In this document: piece after piece, positions 1-8,196 of the stretch
Layout: the number at the start of each line of letters is the position of its first letter
Numbering within the stretch: the stretch's first letter is position 1
NCBI RefSeq assembly: GCF_000827555.1
Contig: NZ_CDOI01000195.1
Coordinates: forward strand, 62,001-126,000
Reading direction: 5' to 3'
DNA length: 64,000 nucleotides
Source: Capnocytophaga canis
Lineage (GTDB): Bacteria; Bacteroidota; Bacteroidia; Flavobacteriales; Flavobacteriaceae
Made by a program: the position numbers and the translations under genes
Notes under the pieces: generated by a model
The model's database searches: none
Told to the model about the DNA's origin: nothing
What the model saw: the letters and a program-made list of their open reading frames with translations, nothing else

Positions 1-322
1 CAGAAAAGAATATTTTTTGTTGATTTTCAGGCAATAATTCAATTAGTTTTTCGGCGAGTTTTACAGCTGGTTCGTGAGTAAATCCACCAAAGAGTACATG
101 TTCCAGTTGCGAGAGTTGTTTGAAAGCTGCCTCGGCTAAATGAGGATTAGCATGTCCGAATACATTTACCCACCAACTGGCGATAGCATCTATATATTGT
201 TTACCGTTTTCATCCCAAAGTAAGGCATCTTTTCCTTTAACAATACCGATGGGATACATGGCTGTTTTATGTTGAGTGTAAGGATGCCATAGATGGCGTT
301 CGTCTCGTTGTTGTAAATTCAT
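1..322 (-). CDS. bioA: Adenosylmethionine-8-amino-7-oxononanoate aminotransferase, N-terminal part
   Basis: PLP-dependent transaminase of biotin synthesis that converts KAPA to DAPA with S-adenosylmethionine as amino donor. Only the first 107 codons are in the window; the gene runs off the left edge. The translation opens MNLQQRDERHLWHPYTQ, and the HLWHPYTQ box near the N-terminus is the BioA signature. It continues with DAIASWWVNVFGHANP and LEHVLFGGFTHEPA, also typical of BioA. It lies 35 bases downstream of galM on the same strand, so the two may share a transcript. The PLP lysine lies outside the window and could not be checked. Confidence 0.88.
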   Translation of the reverse strand, partial: MNLQQRDERHLWHPYTQHKTAMYPIGIVKGKDALLWDENGKQYIDAIASWWVNVFGHANPHLAEAAFKQLSQLEHVLFGGFTHEPAVKLAEKLIELLPENQQKIFFS

Positions 323-357
323 TTTAAAAATATGTAAAATATAGGTAGCATTTTGAC

Positions 358-1380
358 CTATTTATTTTCAAAAAAGTGGAATGTTGCAAAATAGGAATAT
401 TCATCCTCAGGATTCAATTGCGTTGACGGAAACTGCGGATAGTTCAAAGCATCAGCAAATCCTTGACATTCAAAGCATATTCCTGCGTTTTGTCCTGTTG
501 ATTTTCTGCCTTCTGGATGTAGCTCTGGCACGTAGTATCCTCCATAAATATGCAGTACAGGCTGATTGGTTCTTACGTCCATTCGGATGTTACTTTCTTC
601 ACATATCAACGAACCTACAACTTCATTTTCAGATACTTGACGAGGAAAAGCATTGTCTATATCTGGATGTACAGTTACTGGCTTTCTATAATCTAAATAT
701 GTATTTTCTACAAGAAGCAATTCACCAGTTGGAGAATAGTCGGGATTCAATGGCGAGTAGCGATTTCCATTGACCTGTAAAAGATGGTTCAATATATTTT
801 TTGAATCACTATTAAAGTTAAAATACGTATGCTGTGTCAGGTTTAAAATAGTTGGTTTATCCGTTTTTCCATGATAATCCACACGAAGTTCATTATCATC
901 GTTGAGTGAATAAGTAACGGTTACTACGACTTCGCCTGGAAAGCCTTCTTCTCCATCTGGTGAAATGTATTTTAAGACTACGAATAAATTCTGGCTATCA
1001 CCAACTTCAACAATTTCCCAAACTTTACTATCGAATCCTTGAAAACCACCGTGCAATTGAGCTGCTCCATGGTTCACCGTCAACTGAAGTTCTTTACCAT
1101 TAAGCGTTGTTTTTCCTCCTTTAATACGCCCTGCATTTCGTCCAATAATAGCCCCGAAATAAGGATATTCCTTGCGATAAGCCTCACTTAAGTATTCTTC
1201 AAAAGTATCAAATCCTAAGACTGTTTCTATTTTTTTTCCATTCACAGGATATTTTATAGAAGTGATGATACCTCCGTAGTTCATAATGGAGACTTCCATA
1301 CCTTTACTATTCTCTAACGTGATGAGTGTTACGTTTTTACCTGCGTATGTTCCGAAAGTTTTTTTATGTATCTGTTTCAT
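358..1380 (-). CDS. galM: Aldose 1-epimerase (mutarotase)
   Basis: Interconverts alpha and beta anomers of galactose or glucose, the entry step of the Leloir pathway. The 340-residue protein has the GalM-type N-terminus (GMEVSIMNYGGIITSI), a PYFGAIIGRNAGRI segment, LNLTQHTYFNF with the catalytic-type histidine, and a C-terminal GICFECQGFADALNYPQFP with the acidic residue region. A start 45 bases further upstream is possible, but it would lie at or above the promoter found at 1395-1426, so the ATG at 1380 is preferred. No signal peptide is visible with this start. Neighbours are bioA downstream and a divergent regulator upstream; there are no other gal genes here. Confidence 0.93.
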   Translation of the reverse strand: MKQIHKKTFGTYAGKNVTLITLENSKGMEVSIMNYGGIITSIKYPVNGKKIETVLGFDTFEEYLSEAYRKEYPYFGAIIGRNAGRIKGGKTTLNGKELQLTVNHGAAQLHGGFQGFDSKVWEIVEVGDSQNLFVVLKYISPDGEEGFPGEVVVTVTYSLNDDNELRVDYHGKTDKPTILNLTQHTYFNFNSDSKNILNHLLQVNGNRYSPLNPDYSPTGELLLVENTYLDYRKPVTVHPDIDNAFPRQVSENEVVGSLICEESNIRMDVRTNQPVLHIYGGYYVPELHPEGRKSTGQNAGICFECQGFADALNYPQFPSTQLNPEDEYSYFATFHFFENK

Positions 1381-1394
1381 TATATTTTTTCGGA

Positions 1395-1426
1395 CGAATG
1401 TACACCTTTTTTTGGGATTTTGCAAA
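1395..1426 (-). promoter_or_regulatory. Probable galM promoter
   Basis: On the minus strand a TTTG box (1426-1423) is followed after 20 bases by TACATTCG (1402-1395), one mismatch from the Bacteroidota -7 consensus TAnnTTTG. It sits 15-46 bases above the chosen galM start and argues against the longer start at 1425. Confidence 0.55.
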
Positions 1427-1444
1427 GATTTTACACAAAAACAT

Positions 1445-1481
1445 ACTCCCGTCCCAAAATTAAAAACTTTCGAACGGGAGT
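1445..1481 (-). repeat. Inverted-repeat element, related to a terminator at 50656-50692
   Basis: Arms ACTCCCGT (1445-1452) and ACGGGAGT (1474-1481) enclose an AT-rich middle. Read on the minus strand the sequence closely matches the element after sdaA at 50656-50692. Here it lies between the divergent galM and XRE genes, where no terminator is needed, so it looks like a dispersed repeat rather than a dedicated terminator. Confidence 0.5.
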
Positions 1482-1594
1482 TAGATTTTTACAAGTATAA
1501 GGCATTCTCAGGCAATTTTTATGAAAAAAGTTTAGGATAGTTGTGAGAGAAAATTAATTATCAAAATTGTACTTACTAAATAAATCTAATTCGT

Positions 1595-1607
1595 GTTTAC
1601 ATTTGTG
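1595..1607 (+). repeat. 13-base direct repeat containing a -7 box (upstream copy)
   Basis: GTTTACATTTGTG occurs here and identically at 1711-1723, 116 bases apart. Both copies contain the -7 box TACATTTG and point toward the XRE gene, so this may be a second, upstream promoter or an operator. Confidence 0.5.
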
Positions 1608-1689
1608 TATATGAATATAATTCACAGTTTTTGCGTTACAATTGTAAATTAGAGTACTTGCAATAAACCTTGTTTATTACTTTTAAATG

Positions 1690-1721
1690 TTTGTATGTTT
1701 CAAAAAAATAGTTTACATTTG
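1690..1721 (+). promoter_or_regulatory. Promoter of the XRE-family gene
   Basis: TTTG at 1690-1693, a 20-base spacer and TACATTTG at 1714-1721 match the Bacteroidota sigma-A promoter very well. Transcription would start about 24 bases before the ATG at 1752. Confidence 0.7.
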
Positions 1722-1751
1722 TGCCATCTTTAATTTAAAAAAGACTTTACA

Positions 1752-2258
1752 ATGATAAACACCCCTGATTTCGTTAAAAGGTTACAAGAAATTATGGAAC
1801 ACTATGACCTTAATGCTTCTTCTTTAGCTGATATACTTGACATACAACGATCAAGTATTTCGCATTTATTGTCTGAACGTAATAAACCTAGTTTAGAGTT
1901 CATAATGAAGCTCATAGAGCAGTTTCCTGAAGTTAATTTTCACTGGATAACACAAGGAAAAGGTAATTTTCCTTCTAAAGAAAATTCTGTAACTAAAATT
2001 GAAGAAAAAAAGTCTATTATGCAAACAAATCTTTTTGGTGATGAACCCGAACAATCTGCTACTACTAAAAGAAAACAAAACCCACCTCAAAACGTAGTAA
2101 GAGTAAAAGAACCTGAAAGCGAAATTTCTTATCAACAGATTTCACCAATCTCCAAAGTTGTAGAAAATACATTTGTTACAAAAGTAAACAACAAAAAACA
2201 ATTGAAGAAGATTATCTTTTTTTATGACGATAATAGCTTTGAGGTTTTCGAAAATTAA
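1752..2258 (+). CDS. XRE-family helix-turn-helix regulator
   Basis: A 168-residue protein with an XRE/Cro-type DNA-binding domain at roughly residues 8-60 (VKRLQEIMEHYDLNASSLAD, then IQRSSISHLLSERNKPSLEF as recognition helix and following turn). A charged, low-complexity linker follows (about 75-125). The C-terminal end KKIIFFYDDNSFEVFEN resembles a conserved tail I associate with flavobacterial single-HTH proteins. Target genes are unknown. The gene stands alone between divergent galM and an AT-rich desert. Two identical promoter-like 13-mers upstream suggest more than one start site or autoregulation. No toxin partner or phage genes lie next to it. Confidence 0.8.
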   Translation: MINTPDFVKRLQEIMEHYDLNASSLADILDIQRSSISHLLSERNKPSLEFIMKLIEQFPEVNFHWITQGKGNFPSKENSVTKIEEKKSIMQTNLFGDEPEQSATTKRKQNPPQNVVRVKEPESEISYQQISPISKVVENTFVTKVNNKKQLKKIIFFYDDNSFEVFEN

Positions 2259-3233
2259 TTTACTTTTGTAAACAAATCTTTTTTTGCACTTAAATTCATT
2301 AGGATGGTGACTATTTACTGTGCTACCTCTTTTCTCTCGTGTTATTGGTACTAAAGTCTGTAAATGTAAAAACAAATTGTAGGTGGTATTACATCAGGTC
2401 AAACACTTGATATTGACATCAATTTTTTATACTTTCCTAAATATGTCATGCTGTGATAAACACCTCACGTTTCATCTTACAAAATTCCTATTCTCAGATG
2501 ATGTCTGCTCATCAGAACTGCTACAATAGGAAAATATCAAGATTAGAAATCTACTTCCCATTTTTTATTCGCTTTTTCTTTCCTAGATAACATAGTAAGA
2601 AGTTATTTTCCATACTAATTCAGCGTCCAAAAATGGTTTTTACGAACGTAAGTTTATTTTTTACCTCATAAAAATCATTTGAAATATATACTATTTTTCT
2701 TAATAAAATAAGATGAAAAAATGAAATAAATTTTTTTATATATAAAATAATGATTATAAAATACTTAAATATTAATTTATAAATTAATACTTTAATATTA
2801 GTAACAATTTATTAATATATGACATTTTGGCAGTTATTTTGATGTTTATTTTTAAATAATTGATTTACAGATATTTGAATTACATTAATACTTCTTCAAA
2901 AACATATTTTTATATATATTAAAGTTATTATTTATATATTGATATATAAATTACTTATTACCAATTATTTAAACTGTAAAATTTTACAGATATATTCGCA
3001 GTCAGCTTTATAAAATAAATCCTGAAAAAACGACTTCCATTAACGGATTTTTATTTTTTATTTTGGTCAATATTTTTTTGCTGAGGTTGTATTATCCAAT
3101 GTATTTTTCATCGAAGAAGTTCTATCTAACAAGAATAATCGCTGTCCCCTACTCTTTAAAAGGAATAACAATCATACGAATTCAAATTTGTGATAAAATT
3201 TTTATGGAAAACTTTAATTATTTCTTTTTTTAG
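2259..3233. other. AT-rich intergenic desert without a recognised gene
   Basis: About 975 bases with frequent stops in all frames. The only structure seen is a hairpin at 2485-2532: outer arms TTCCTATT/AATAGGAA and an inner stem GATGA/TCATC. The stretch 2640-3000 is almost pure A/T. A weak TTTAC/GTAAA stem with a T-run at 2259-2280 could terminate the XRE gene. No tRNA or protein relic was recognised. Confidence 0.6.
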
Positions 3234-3241
3234 TATCTTTG
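3234..3241 (+). promoter_or_regulatory. -7 box of the panD promoter
   Basis: TATCTTTG is a perfect match to TAnnTTTG, 23 bases before the panD ATG. No convincing -33 box was seen. It rules out longer in-frame starts for panD. Confidence 0.6.
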
Positions 3242-3264
3242 CCCGATTTTTAATGATTTACAAA

Positions 3265-3615
3265 ATGCAAATAGAAGTATTAAAATCTAAAATTCACCGA
3301 GTTACAGTTACTGGAGCTGACCTAAATTATGTAGGAAGCATCACAATCGATGAAGATTTGATGGAAGCAGCCAATATGATTGAAGGAGAGAAAGTTGCAA
3401 TCGTAAACGTAAACAATGGTGAACGTTTGGAGACCTATATTATTAAAGGAAAACGAGGTTCGGGAGAGGTAATTCTTAACGGGCCTGCAGCTCGGAAGGT
3501 ACAGCGAGGCGATATCATTATCATCATTTCCTACGGAATTTTAGATTTTGAGGAAGCTAAGGCCTTTAAACCTTGGATTATTTTCCCCAATGAAAAGACA
3601 AATAAAATAGAATAA
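3265..3615 (+). CDS. panD: Aspartate 1-decarboxylase proenzyme
   Basis: Decarboxylates L-aspartate to beta-alanine for pantothenate and CoA synthesis. The 116-residue product has the self-cleavage site NYVGSITID with Gly24-Ser25, where Ser25 becomes the pyruvoyl cofactor. It also has Lys9 ([14 protein letters not shown]) and the GAARK-like loop [20 protein letters not shown]. An in-frame ATG 75 bases upstream would place the -7 box inside the gene and add a hydrophobic extension absent from the family, so 3265 is chosen. A YbhN-like gene follows after 21 bases, probably in the same operon. panB is in this window too, about 41 kb away. Confidence 0.95.
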   Translation: MQIEVLKSKIHRVTVTGADLNYVGSITIDEDLMEAANMIEGEKVAIVNVNNGERLETYIIKGKRGSGEVILNGPAARKVQRGDIIIIISYGILDFEEAKAFKPWIIFPNEKTNKIE

Positions 3616-3636
3616 ATAAAACATAAAATACTGATA

Positions 3637-4590
3637 ATGAAGTTAATAAAAACTATCCTTCCGCTATTTTTAGGTGTTTTTTTATGCTGGTATGCTTACA
3701 GCCAATTCACTGATGAGCAGCTGAATGAAATCAAAGAAAAGTTCTTAAAAGCGGATTATTTTTATATTATATTATCAGTTTTACTCGGTTTTTTGAGCAA
3801 TGTCTCACGTGCTTTACGATGGGAATTATTACTCAACCCTATGGGATACAGAACTCGTAGCTATAATCGGATAATGGCAGTTTTTATCGGATATTTAGTA
3901 AACGTTACTATCCCAAGATCTGGGGAAATATCAAGAGCTTTGGTAGTAAATCGTTATGATGGTGTGCCTTTTGACAAAAGTATAGGAACCATAATTTCGG
4001 AACGAGTAGTTGATCTAATCCTATTACTATCGTTCACGTTGACTGCTTTTCTACTTCAATTTAATTTAATTAGCGAGTTTTTACTGTCGATAATTCCTTT
4101 CCAAAAATTGATTTTTCTTTTAGGAATTGTATTAGTTCTTGGAGTATTATTTTCTATATGGGTCTATAAATCAACACATTTCATTGCTTTAAAGGTACGC
4201 AATTTTGTAGCAGGACTTAAAGAAGGTATTTTTTCCATACTTAAACTACGGCGACGAGGAGCTTTTTTATTGCATACAATTTTCATTTGGACAATGTACG
4301 TTTTGATGTTCTATCTTCCGTTTCTTGCTCTACCTGAGACCTCCTACGTTAGCATAGGAACGGTACTAACATCCTTTGTAGTAGGCAGTTTTGCCATAGC
4401 TTTTACTAATGGTGGCTTTGGTTCATATCCCTTTTTTATAGCAGAAATTTTACTACTTTTTGGCATACCTTTAGTGTCAGGTACCGCTTTTGGTTGGATT
4501 GTATGGACAGCACAGTTCTTTATGACTCTCTTTTTCGGAGGAATTTCTTTTATTTTACTCCCGTTATTAAATAGATATCAAGAAGATTAG
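3637..4590 (+). CDS. YbhN/UPF0104-type flippase-like membrane protein
   Basis: A 317-residue integral membrane protein with about seven to eight hydrophobic segments, the first at residues 4-22. It contains the family-type stretch LSNVSRALRWELLLNP, then RSGEISRALVVNRYDGVPFDKSIGTIISERVVDLILLL, and a late GGFGSYPFFIAEILLLFGIP. These place it in the lysylphosphatidylglycerol-synthase transmembrane-region/YbhN superfamily, which lacks the soluble synthase domain here. The substrate is unknown, perhaps a lipid-linked molecule. It follows panD closely and is probably cotranscribed. The function is family-level only. Confidence 0.8.
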   Translation: MKLIKTILPLFLGVFLCWYAYSQFTDEQLNEIKEKFLKADYFYIILSVLLGFLSNVSRALRWELLLNPMGYRTRSYNRIMAVFIGYLVNVTIPRSGEISRALVVNRYDGVPFDKSIGTIISERVVDLILLLSFTLTAFLLQFNLISEFLLSIIPFQKLIFLLGIVLVLGVLFSIWVYKSTHFIALKVRNFVAGLKEGIFSILKLRRRGAFLLHTIFIWTMYVLMFYLPFLALPETSYVSIGTVLTSFVVGSFAIAFTNGGFGSYPFFIAEILLLFGIPLVSGTAFGWIVWTAQFFMTLFFGGISFILLPLLNRYQED

Positions 4591-4655
4591 AAATGTTTCT
4601 TTCTGAAAATGAGAAAAATATCGAAAACACGCAACTCGTAGAGCTTTGAACCAAA

Positions 4656-5048
4656 TTAATTCAAAAACTTTTTACGAATTTCAGGAGGCAGTATGGGGCA
4701 TTCTTTTTTAATGAGTTTCTTACGATGTTTTGCAATAATGTCATACACAAAATCAGCTATAAATGTAGGAGTTATCCAAATAATAAACCGAAGCAATGGA
4801 TACATATTACTTTCTTTCAAAAACATAAAAATGGCTTTTGATTTTATATAAAACACCTCCCCTACTCGAACTATAACTGTTTTATCTACAAACTTTTGCA
4901 ATTGATATTTTACGATAAAATATTGTCCCGTTTCAGAGGTGCTTGACACAAATTTAAAACTATCCCGCTTGTCGGATTTTGCTAAATGATAAGCTATCCG
5001 ATTACAAAAAAGGCAATCACCATCAAAAATCAAAAAAGAATTATTCAT
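4656..5048 (-). CDS. DCC-family thiol-disulfide oxidoreductase (DUF393)
   Basis: A 130-residue protein beginning MNNSFLIFDGDCLFCNRIAY; the DGDCLFC segment holds the DxDCxxC motif that names the DCC family of predicted thioredoxin-fold redox proteins. A later segment, MYPLLRFIIWITPTFIADFVYDIIAKHRKK, matches the conserved C-terminal region of the family. The ATG at 5048 overlaps the 3' end of the upstream permease by 8 bases, which suggests translational coupling. A start 15 bases earlier is possible. The substrate is unknown. Confidence 0.82.
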   Translation of the reverse strand: MNNSFLIFDGDCLFCNRIAYHLAKSDKRDSFKFVSSTSETGQYFIVKYQLQKFVDKTVIVRVGEVFYIKSKAIFMFLKESNMYPLLRFIIWITPTFIADFVYDIIAKHRKKLIKKECPILPPEIRKKFLN

Positions 5049-6291
5049 AACGAAGAGCTTCAACAGGATCTAACTTGGAAGCCTTCATCGCAGGGTATAA
5101 CCCTGAAATAATGGCTACTACAAAGGCTATCAAAATGGCCACAAAAATGACTCCCCATGGAATTATAAAATCAAAATCTGCTACGAGTGAAATGAAGTAA
5201 CCTAATGTTATGCCTAAAACAATTCCTGCCATGGCTCCCAATTGTGCAATGATAACTGTTTCAGTGAAAAATTGCATTGTAATTGCCTTACGATGAGCTC
5301 CTAAAGCCTTGCGAATACCAATTTCTTTGGTACGTTCAGTTACAGAAACGAGCATAATATTCAACAAAGCAATCGACGATCCTAAAATAGTAATCAATCC
5401 AATCACAAACCCTGCAATTCCAATGCCTTGTGTGATACTTTCAATACGATGCAATAAATCATCACTGCGTTCCATACCAAAATTATCTTCATCCAATGGT
5501 CTGAGGCTTCGAATGTTACGCATAACAATAAGTGCATCATCCATAACGACATCTAGCTTACCTTTATCATTTACCTTTACTTTTATTGCAAAATTCGGAT
5601 TTTGGAGCGTAAAAACCGAACGAGCAATCCCTAATGGAATCAACACTTGCATATCTTCATTATTTCCAAATGTAGAACCTTTTGACTCCAATACGCCAAT
5701 AATTGTAAATTTATGTCCTTTAATAGAAATAACCTTACCAATAGGATTGACATCTTTTAATAATTTTTTTGTAAAATCAGCTCCAATAATACAAACTTCT
5801 GCATTATTCTCAATATCTAACTTACTGAAATCCCGACCACTGTCAAGTTCTAAGCCCGAATTTTTAATATAGAACTCATCCACTCCAATCACTTTTGATG
5901 AAGGATCGGTTTTTTGATTTTCGTATTTAACTTCAACCGAAGCAGATGAAAACAATGAAATACTGATTTGTGCAAACGGATTTTGTAATTGTTCTCTGAA
6001 TGCTATTGCATTTTGGTAACTAATGGGCGGATTTATCTTCTCATTAGCTCCGCTGCCTTGAACTCGTTGGGTATACTGATAGCGTGTAATAGAAAATGTA
6101 TTGGATCCCATTTTTGAAAAGTTACCTTCCAAAGTGTTGCGGAGTGCTGTGATAACACTCAAAATCCCAACTAATGCCGTTATACCGATAGCAATGATTA
6201 GCACCGTAAGAATTGTACGCAACAACTGGCTTTTGATTGACTCTAAAGCAATTTTTATATTTTCTCGAATAACTGTAAATCGGATTGCCAT
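5041..6291 (-). CDS. MacB/FtsX-type ABC transporter permease
   Basis: A 416-residue inner-membrane permease. One transmembrane segment near residues 20-45 (TILTVLIIAIGITALVGILS) is followed by a large periplasmic MacB-PCD domain (about 50-285). Three C-terminal helices make up the FtsX domain, with the hallmark SVTERTKEIGIRKALGA loop and ending GLYPAMKASKLDPVEALRYE. Such permeases pair with a cytoplasmic ATPase to move lipoproteins, macrolides or peptides, or to drive mechanotransmission. No ATPase gene lies next to it here, so the partner and substrate are unknown. The DCC gene overlaps its stop. Confidence 0.88.
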   Translation of the reverse strand: MAIRFTVIRENIKIALESIKSQLLRTILTVLIIAIGITALVGILSVITALRNTLEGNFSKMGSNTFSITRYQYTQRVQGSGANEKINPPISYQNAIAFREQLQNPFAQISISLFSSASVEVKYENQKTDPSSKVIGVDEFYIKNSGLELDSGRDFSKLDIENNAEVCIIGADFTKKLLKDVNPIGKVISIKGHKFTIIGVLESKGSTFGNNEDMQVLIPLGIARSVFTLQNPNFAIKVKVNDKGKLDVVMDDALIVMRNIRSLRPLDEDNFGMERSDDLLHRIESITQGIGIAGFVIGLITILGSSIALLNIMLVSVTERTKEIGIRKALGAHRKAITMQFFTETVIIAQLGAMAGIVLGITLGYFISLVADFDFIIPWGVIFVAILIAFVVAIISGLYPAMKASKLDPVEALRYE

Positions 6292-6308
6292 ACTACGAAA
6301 TTTTAAGT

Positions 6309-7979
6309 CTATTCATATACTTTCAACTCTTTAAGTTGCTGTTGGTCAAAACCATAAATATCATTTTTGATAATAAGCTGATTATTTTCATCAACCCAAG
6401 CGGTAATATACAACAAACTGATTAAGTATCTGTTTTTTAGAGTAATACGATTTTGATTGGGCCCCGATTGCATTGCTTGGTCTACCTTCTCACGTGTCCA
6501 TTCATCTTGATTCTTAAGCAGTAAATACGCCAATTCGGCAGGTTGTTCCACACGCACACAACCATGACTAAAAGCTCTTTCTTCACGTGAAAACAATCGT
6601 GTTGAAGGAGTGTCGTGTAGATAAATACTCATATCGTTGGTTAAAATAAATTTCACCAGCCCCAATGAGTTCCGAGCTGATGGAGCTTCTACAAAACGAA
6701 ATTTACGCTTTCTGATTTCAGGATTTGTCCAATCTACACTATTCGGATCAATCTTTTCACCATTTTCATAAATGGTATAGCCTCGTTTTTGGTATTTTTC
6801 GGCATCATTCTCCGACACCATTTGTGGAATCATTTCATTGTGAATAATGCTCTGTGGCACCGTCCAAGTAGGTCGAAATTCTACGTAACGAATCGAATCA
6901 ACAAAGACAGGAGTTGCGGTATATTCCCTGCCTACTACCACATTCATTTGATGAATCATTGAATCTTTATGATATACAAATAACTTAAAATCAGGAATAT
7001 TCACAATGAGATAATCATCACCTAAATCATTGTTTAACCAACGCATACGCTCCATATTAAGTTTTAGAAGTTCCACTTTTTGAGCCTTGGTCATATTTAA
7101 GTGATAGAGAGTTGTCTTCCCTGGAACACCATCAGGAGTAATGCCTTTGGTTTCCTGAAACTTTTTGAGGGCATTTAACAAAACGGTATCAACCACATTT
7201 GTCGAAACCAACGGAGTGACTTCATAACCTTTCTGTTTTAAATTATGCCGCATAGCCTCCACTGCCGAATGCTTATACCCATCAACAAATAACTTTGGAT
7301 TCTCAAAAGCAATTTTAATGATTGAATCCGGCTGAGTATCAGCTCTCAATTCAGCGTATTTTTCACTCATTCGCTTGTACAGGAGATGGTTGGGATGTAA
7401 AGCATCAATCACGGTTACCAAATCATCTGTATCTTCTAATTTTAATAGAATTTCAAGATCGTTTCGATTGCGTTTGATTTTCTTCCAAACGTGTTGACCA
7501 TGTGATAATTTAGATACACGTCCGCTACCTAAATGCTTCGTTAACAATAAAAAAGAAGCCGTTATTTCTTTATCAGCTTGTTCAAGTTGCATAAAATCAA
7601 CCGTTTTAGAATAGAGACTGTCTACCAAATGCTGCAAAGCCTTATAACGGTACGTTTCTGGATTCAATCCGTAATTTTCTGATTTTTCCAATACTTTCAT
7701 ATAGCCATAAAACAAATTAGTCGGTTTTTTTTCGTAAAGCCAACGTGTACTATAGCCATTTTGAGAATAAAAACTTTTTAATTCCGCTAATACTTCTTTA
7801 TCTTTTACAGTTATTCTTTCAAAAGAAACCTCTGTAGTGTCTGAAAATGAGATTGTTTTGTTATTTTCAAACACCTCACGTGATTTGATTTCATCAATCA
7901 ATTCCTTTGGATTCGAATTATTTTTACAACTTTGGAAAAGTACAAACCCCACTAAAAGGATTAACAAATATTTATTCAT
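6309..7979 (-). CDS. L,D-transpeptidase (YcbB/LdtD type) lipoprotein
   Basis: A peptidoglycan cross-linking or remodelling enzyme of 556 residues. The N-terminus MNKYLLILLVGFVLFQSC is a lipoprotein signal with Cys18 as the likely lipidation site. A scaffold domain comes first, then a peptidoglycan-binding-like motif near 265-293 (LKKFQETKGITPDGVPGKTT). The YkuD catalytic domain spans about 322-500, with HDTPSTRLFSREERAFSHGC and the catalytic Cys474 in SHGCVRVEQP. The order matches YcbB-like enzymes, which make 3-3 cross-links. It is 17 bases upstream of the permease gene and may be transcribed with it. Confidence 0.9.
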   Translation of the reverse strand: MNKYLLILLVGFVLFQSCKNNSNPKELIDEIKSREVFENNKTISFSDTTEVSFERITVKDKEVLAELKSFYSQNGYSTRWLYEKKPTNLFYGYMKVLEKSENYGLNPETYRYKALQHLVDSLYSKTVDFMQLEQADKEITASFLLLTKHLGSGRVSKLSHGQHVWKKIKRNRNDLEILLKLEDTDDLVTVIDALHPNHLLYKRMSEKYAELRADTQPDSIIKIAFENPKLFVDGYKHSAVEAMRHNLKQKGYEVTPLVSTNVVDTVLLNALKKFQETKGITPDGVPGKTTLYHLNMTKAQKVELLKLNMERMRWLNNDLGDDYLIVNIPDFKLFVYHKDSMIHQMNVVVGREYTATPVFVDSIRYVEFRPTWTVPQSIIHNEMIPQMVSENDAEKYQKRGYTIYENGEKIDPNSVDWTNPEIRKRKFRFVEAPSARNSLGLVKFILTNDMSIYLHDTPSTRLFSREERAFSHGCVRVEQPAELAYLLLKNQDEWTREKVDQAMQSGPNQNRITLKNRYLISLLYITAWVDENNQLIIKNDIYGFDQQQLKELKVYE

Positions 7980-8196
7980 TTACTGTTCTATTTTTAAGTT
8001 CTAATTTGGAAATATTATCTAAATCGGGAATTTGAAAATAACTGCCAATTAATTTCCCTTTATTTCCATAAATTTTATTTATTGTTAACTGCTTATATAG
8101 AAGATAACACCCTATGTACAAATCATTTAAATCGGATTAACATCTCACTAATAAGTATTTTTCAAAGAAAAAGTATTGTCCACCAGTTCAAAAATT

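Noticed and set aside
381-773. A 130-codon plus-strand frame within galM
   Set aside because: It lies entirely antisense to a clear aldose 1-epimerase and has no recognisable domain.
3190-3264. N-terminal extension of PanD
   Set aside because: The family begins at [13 protein letters not shown], and a perfect -7 box lies inside the extension.
5309-5872. A 187-codon plus-strand frame opposite the ABC permease
   Set aside because: It is antisense to strongly conserved permease sequence; its composition is that of a mirror frame.
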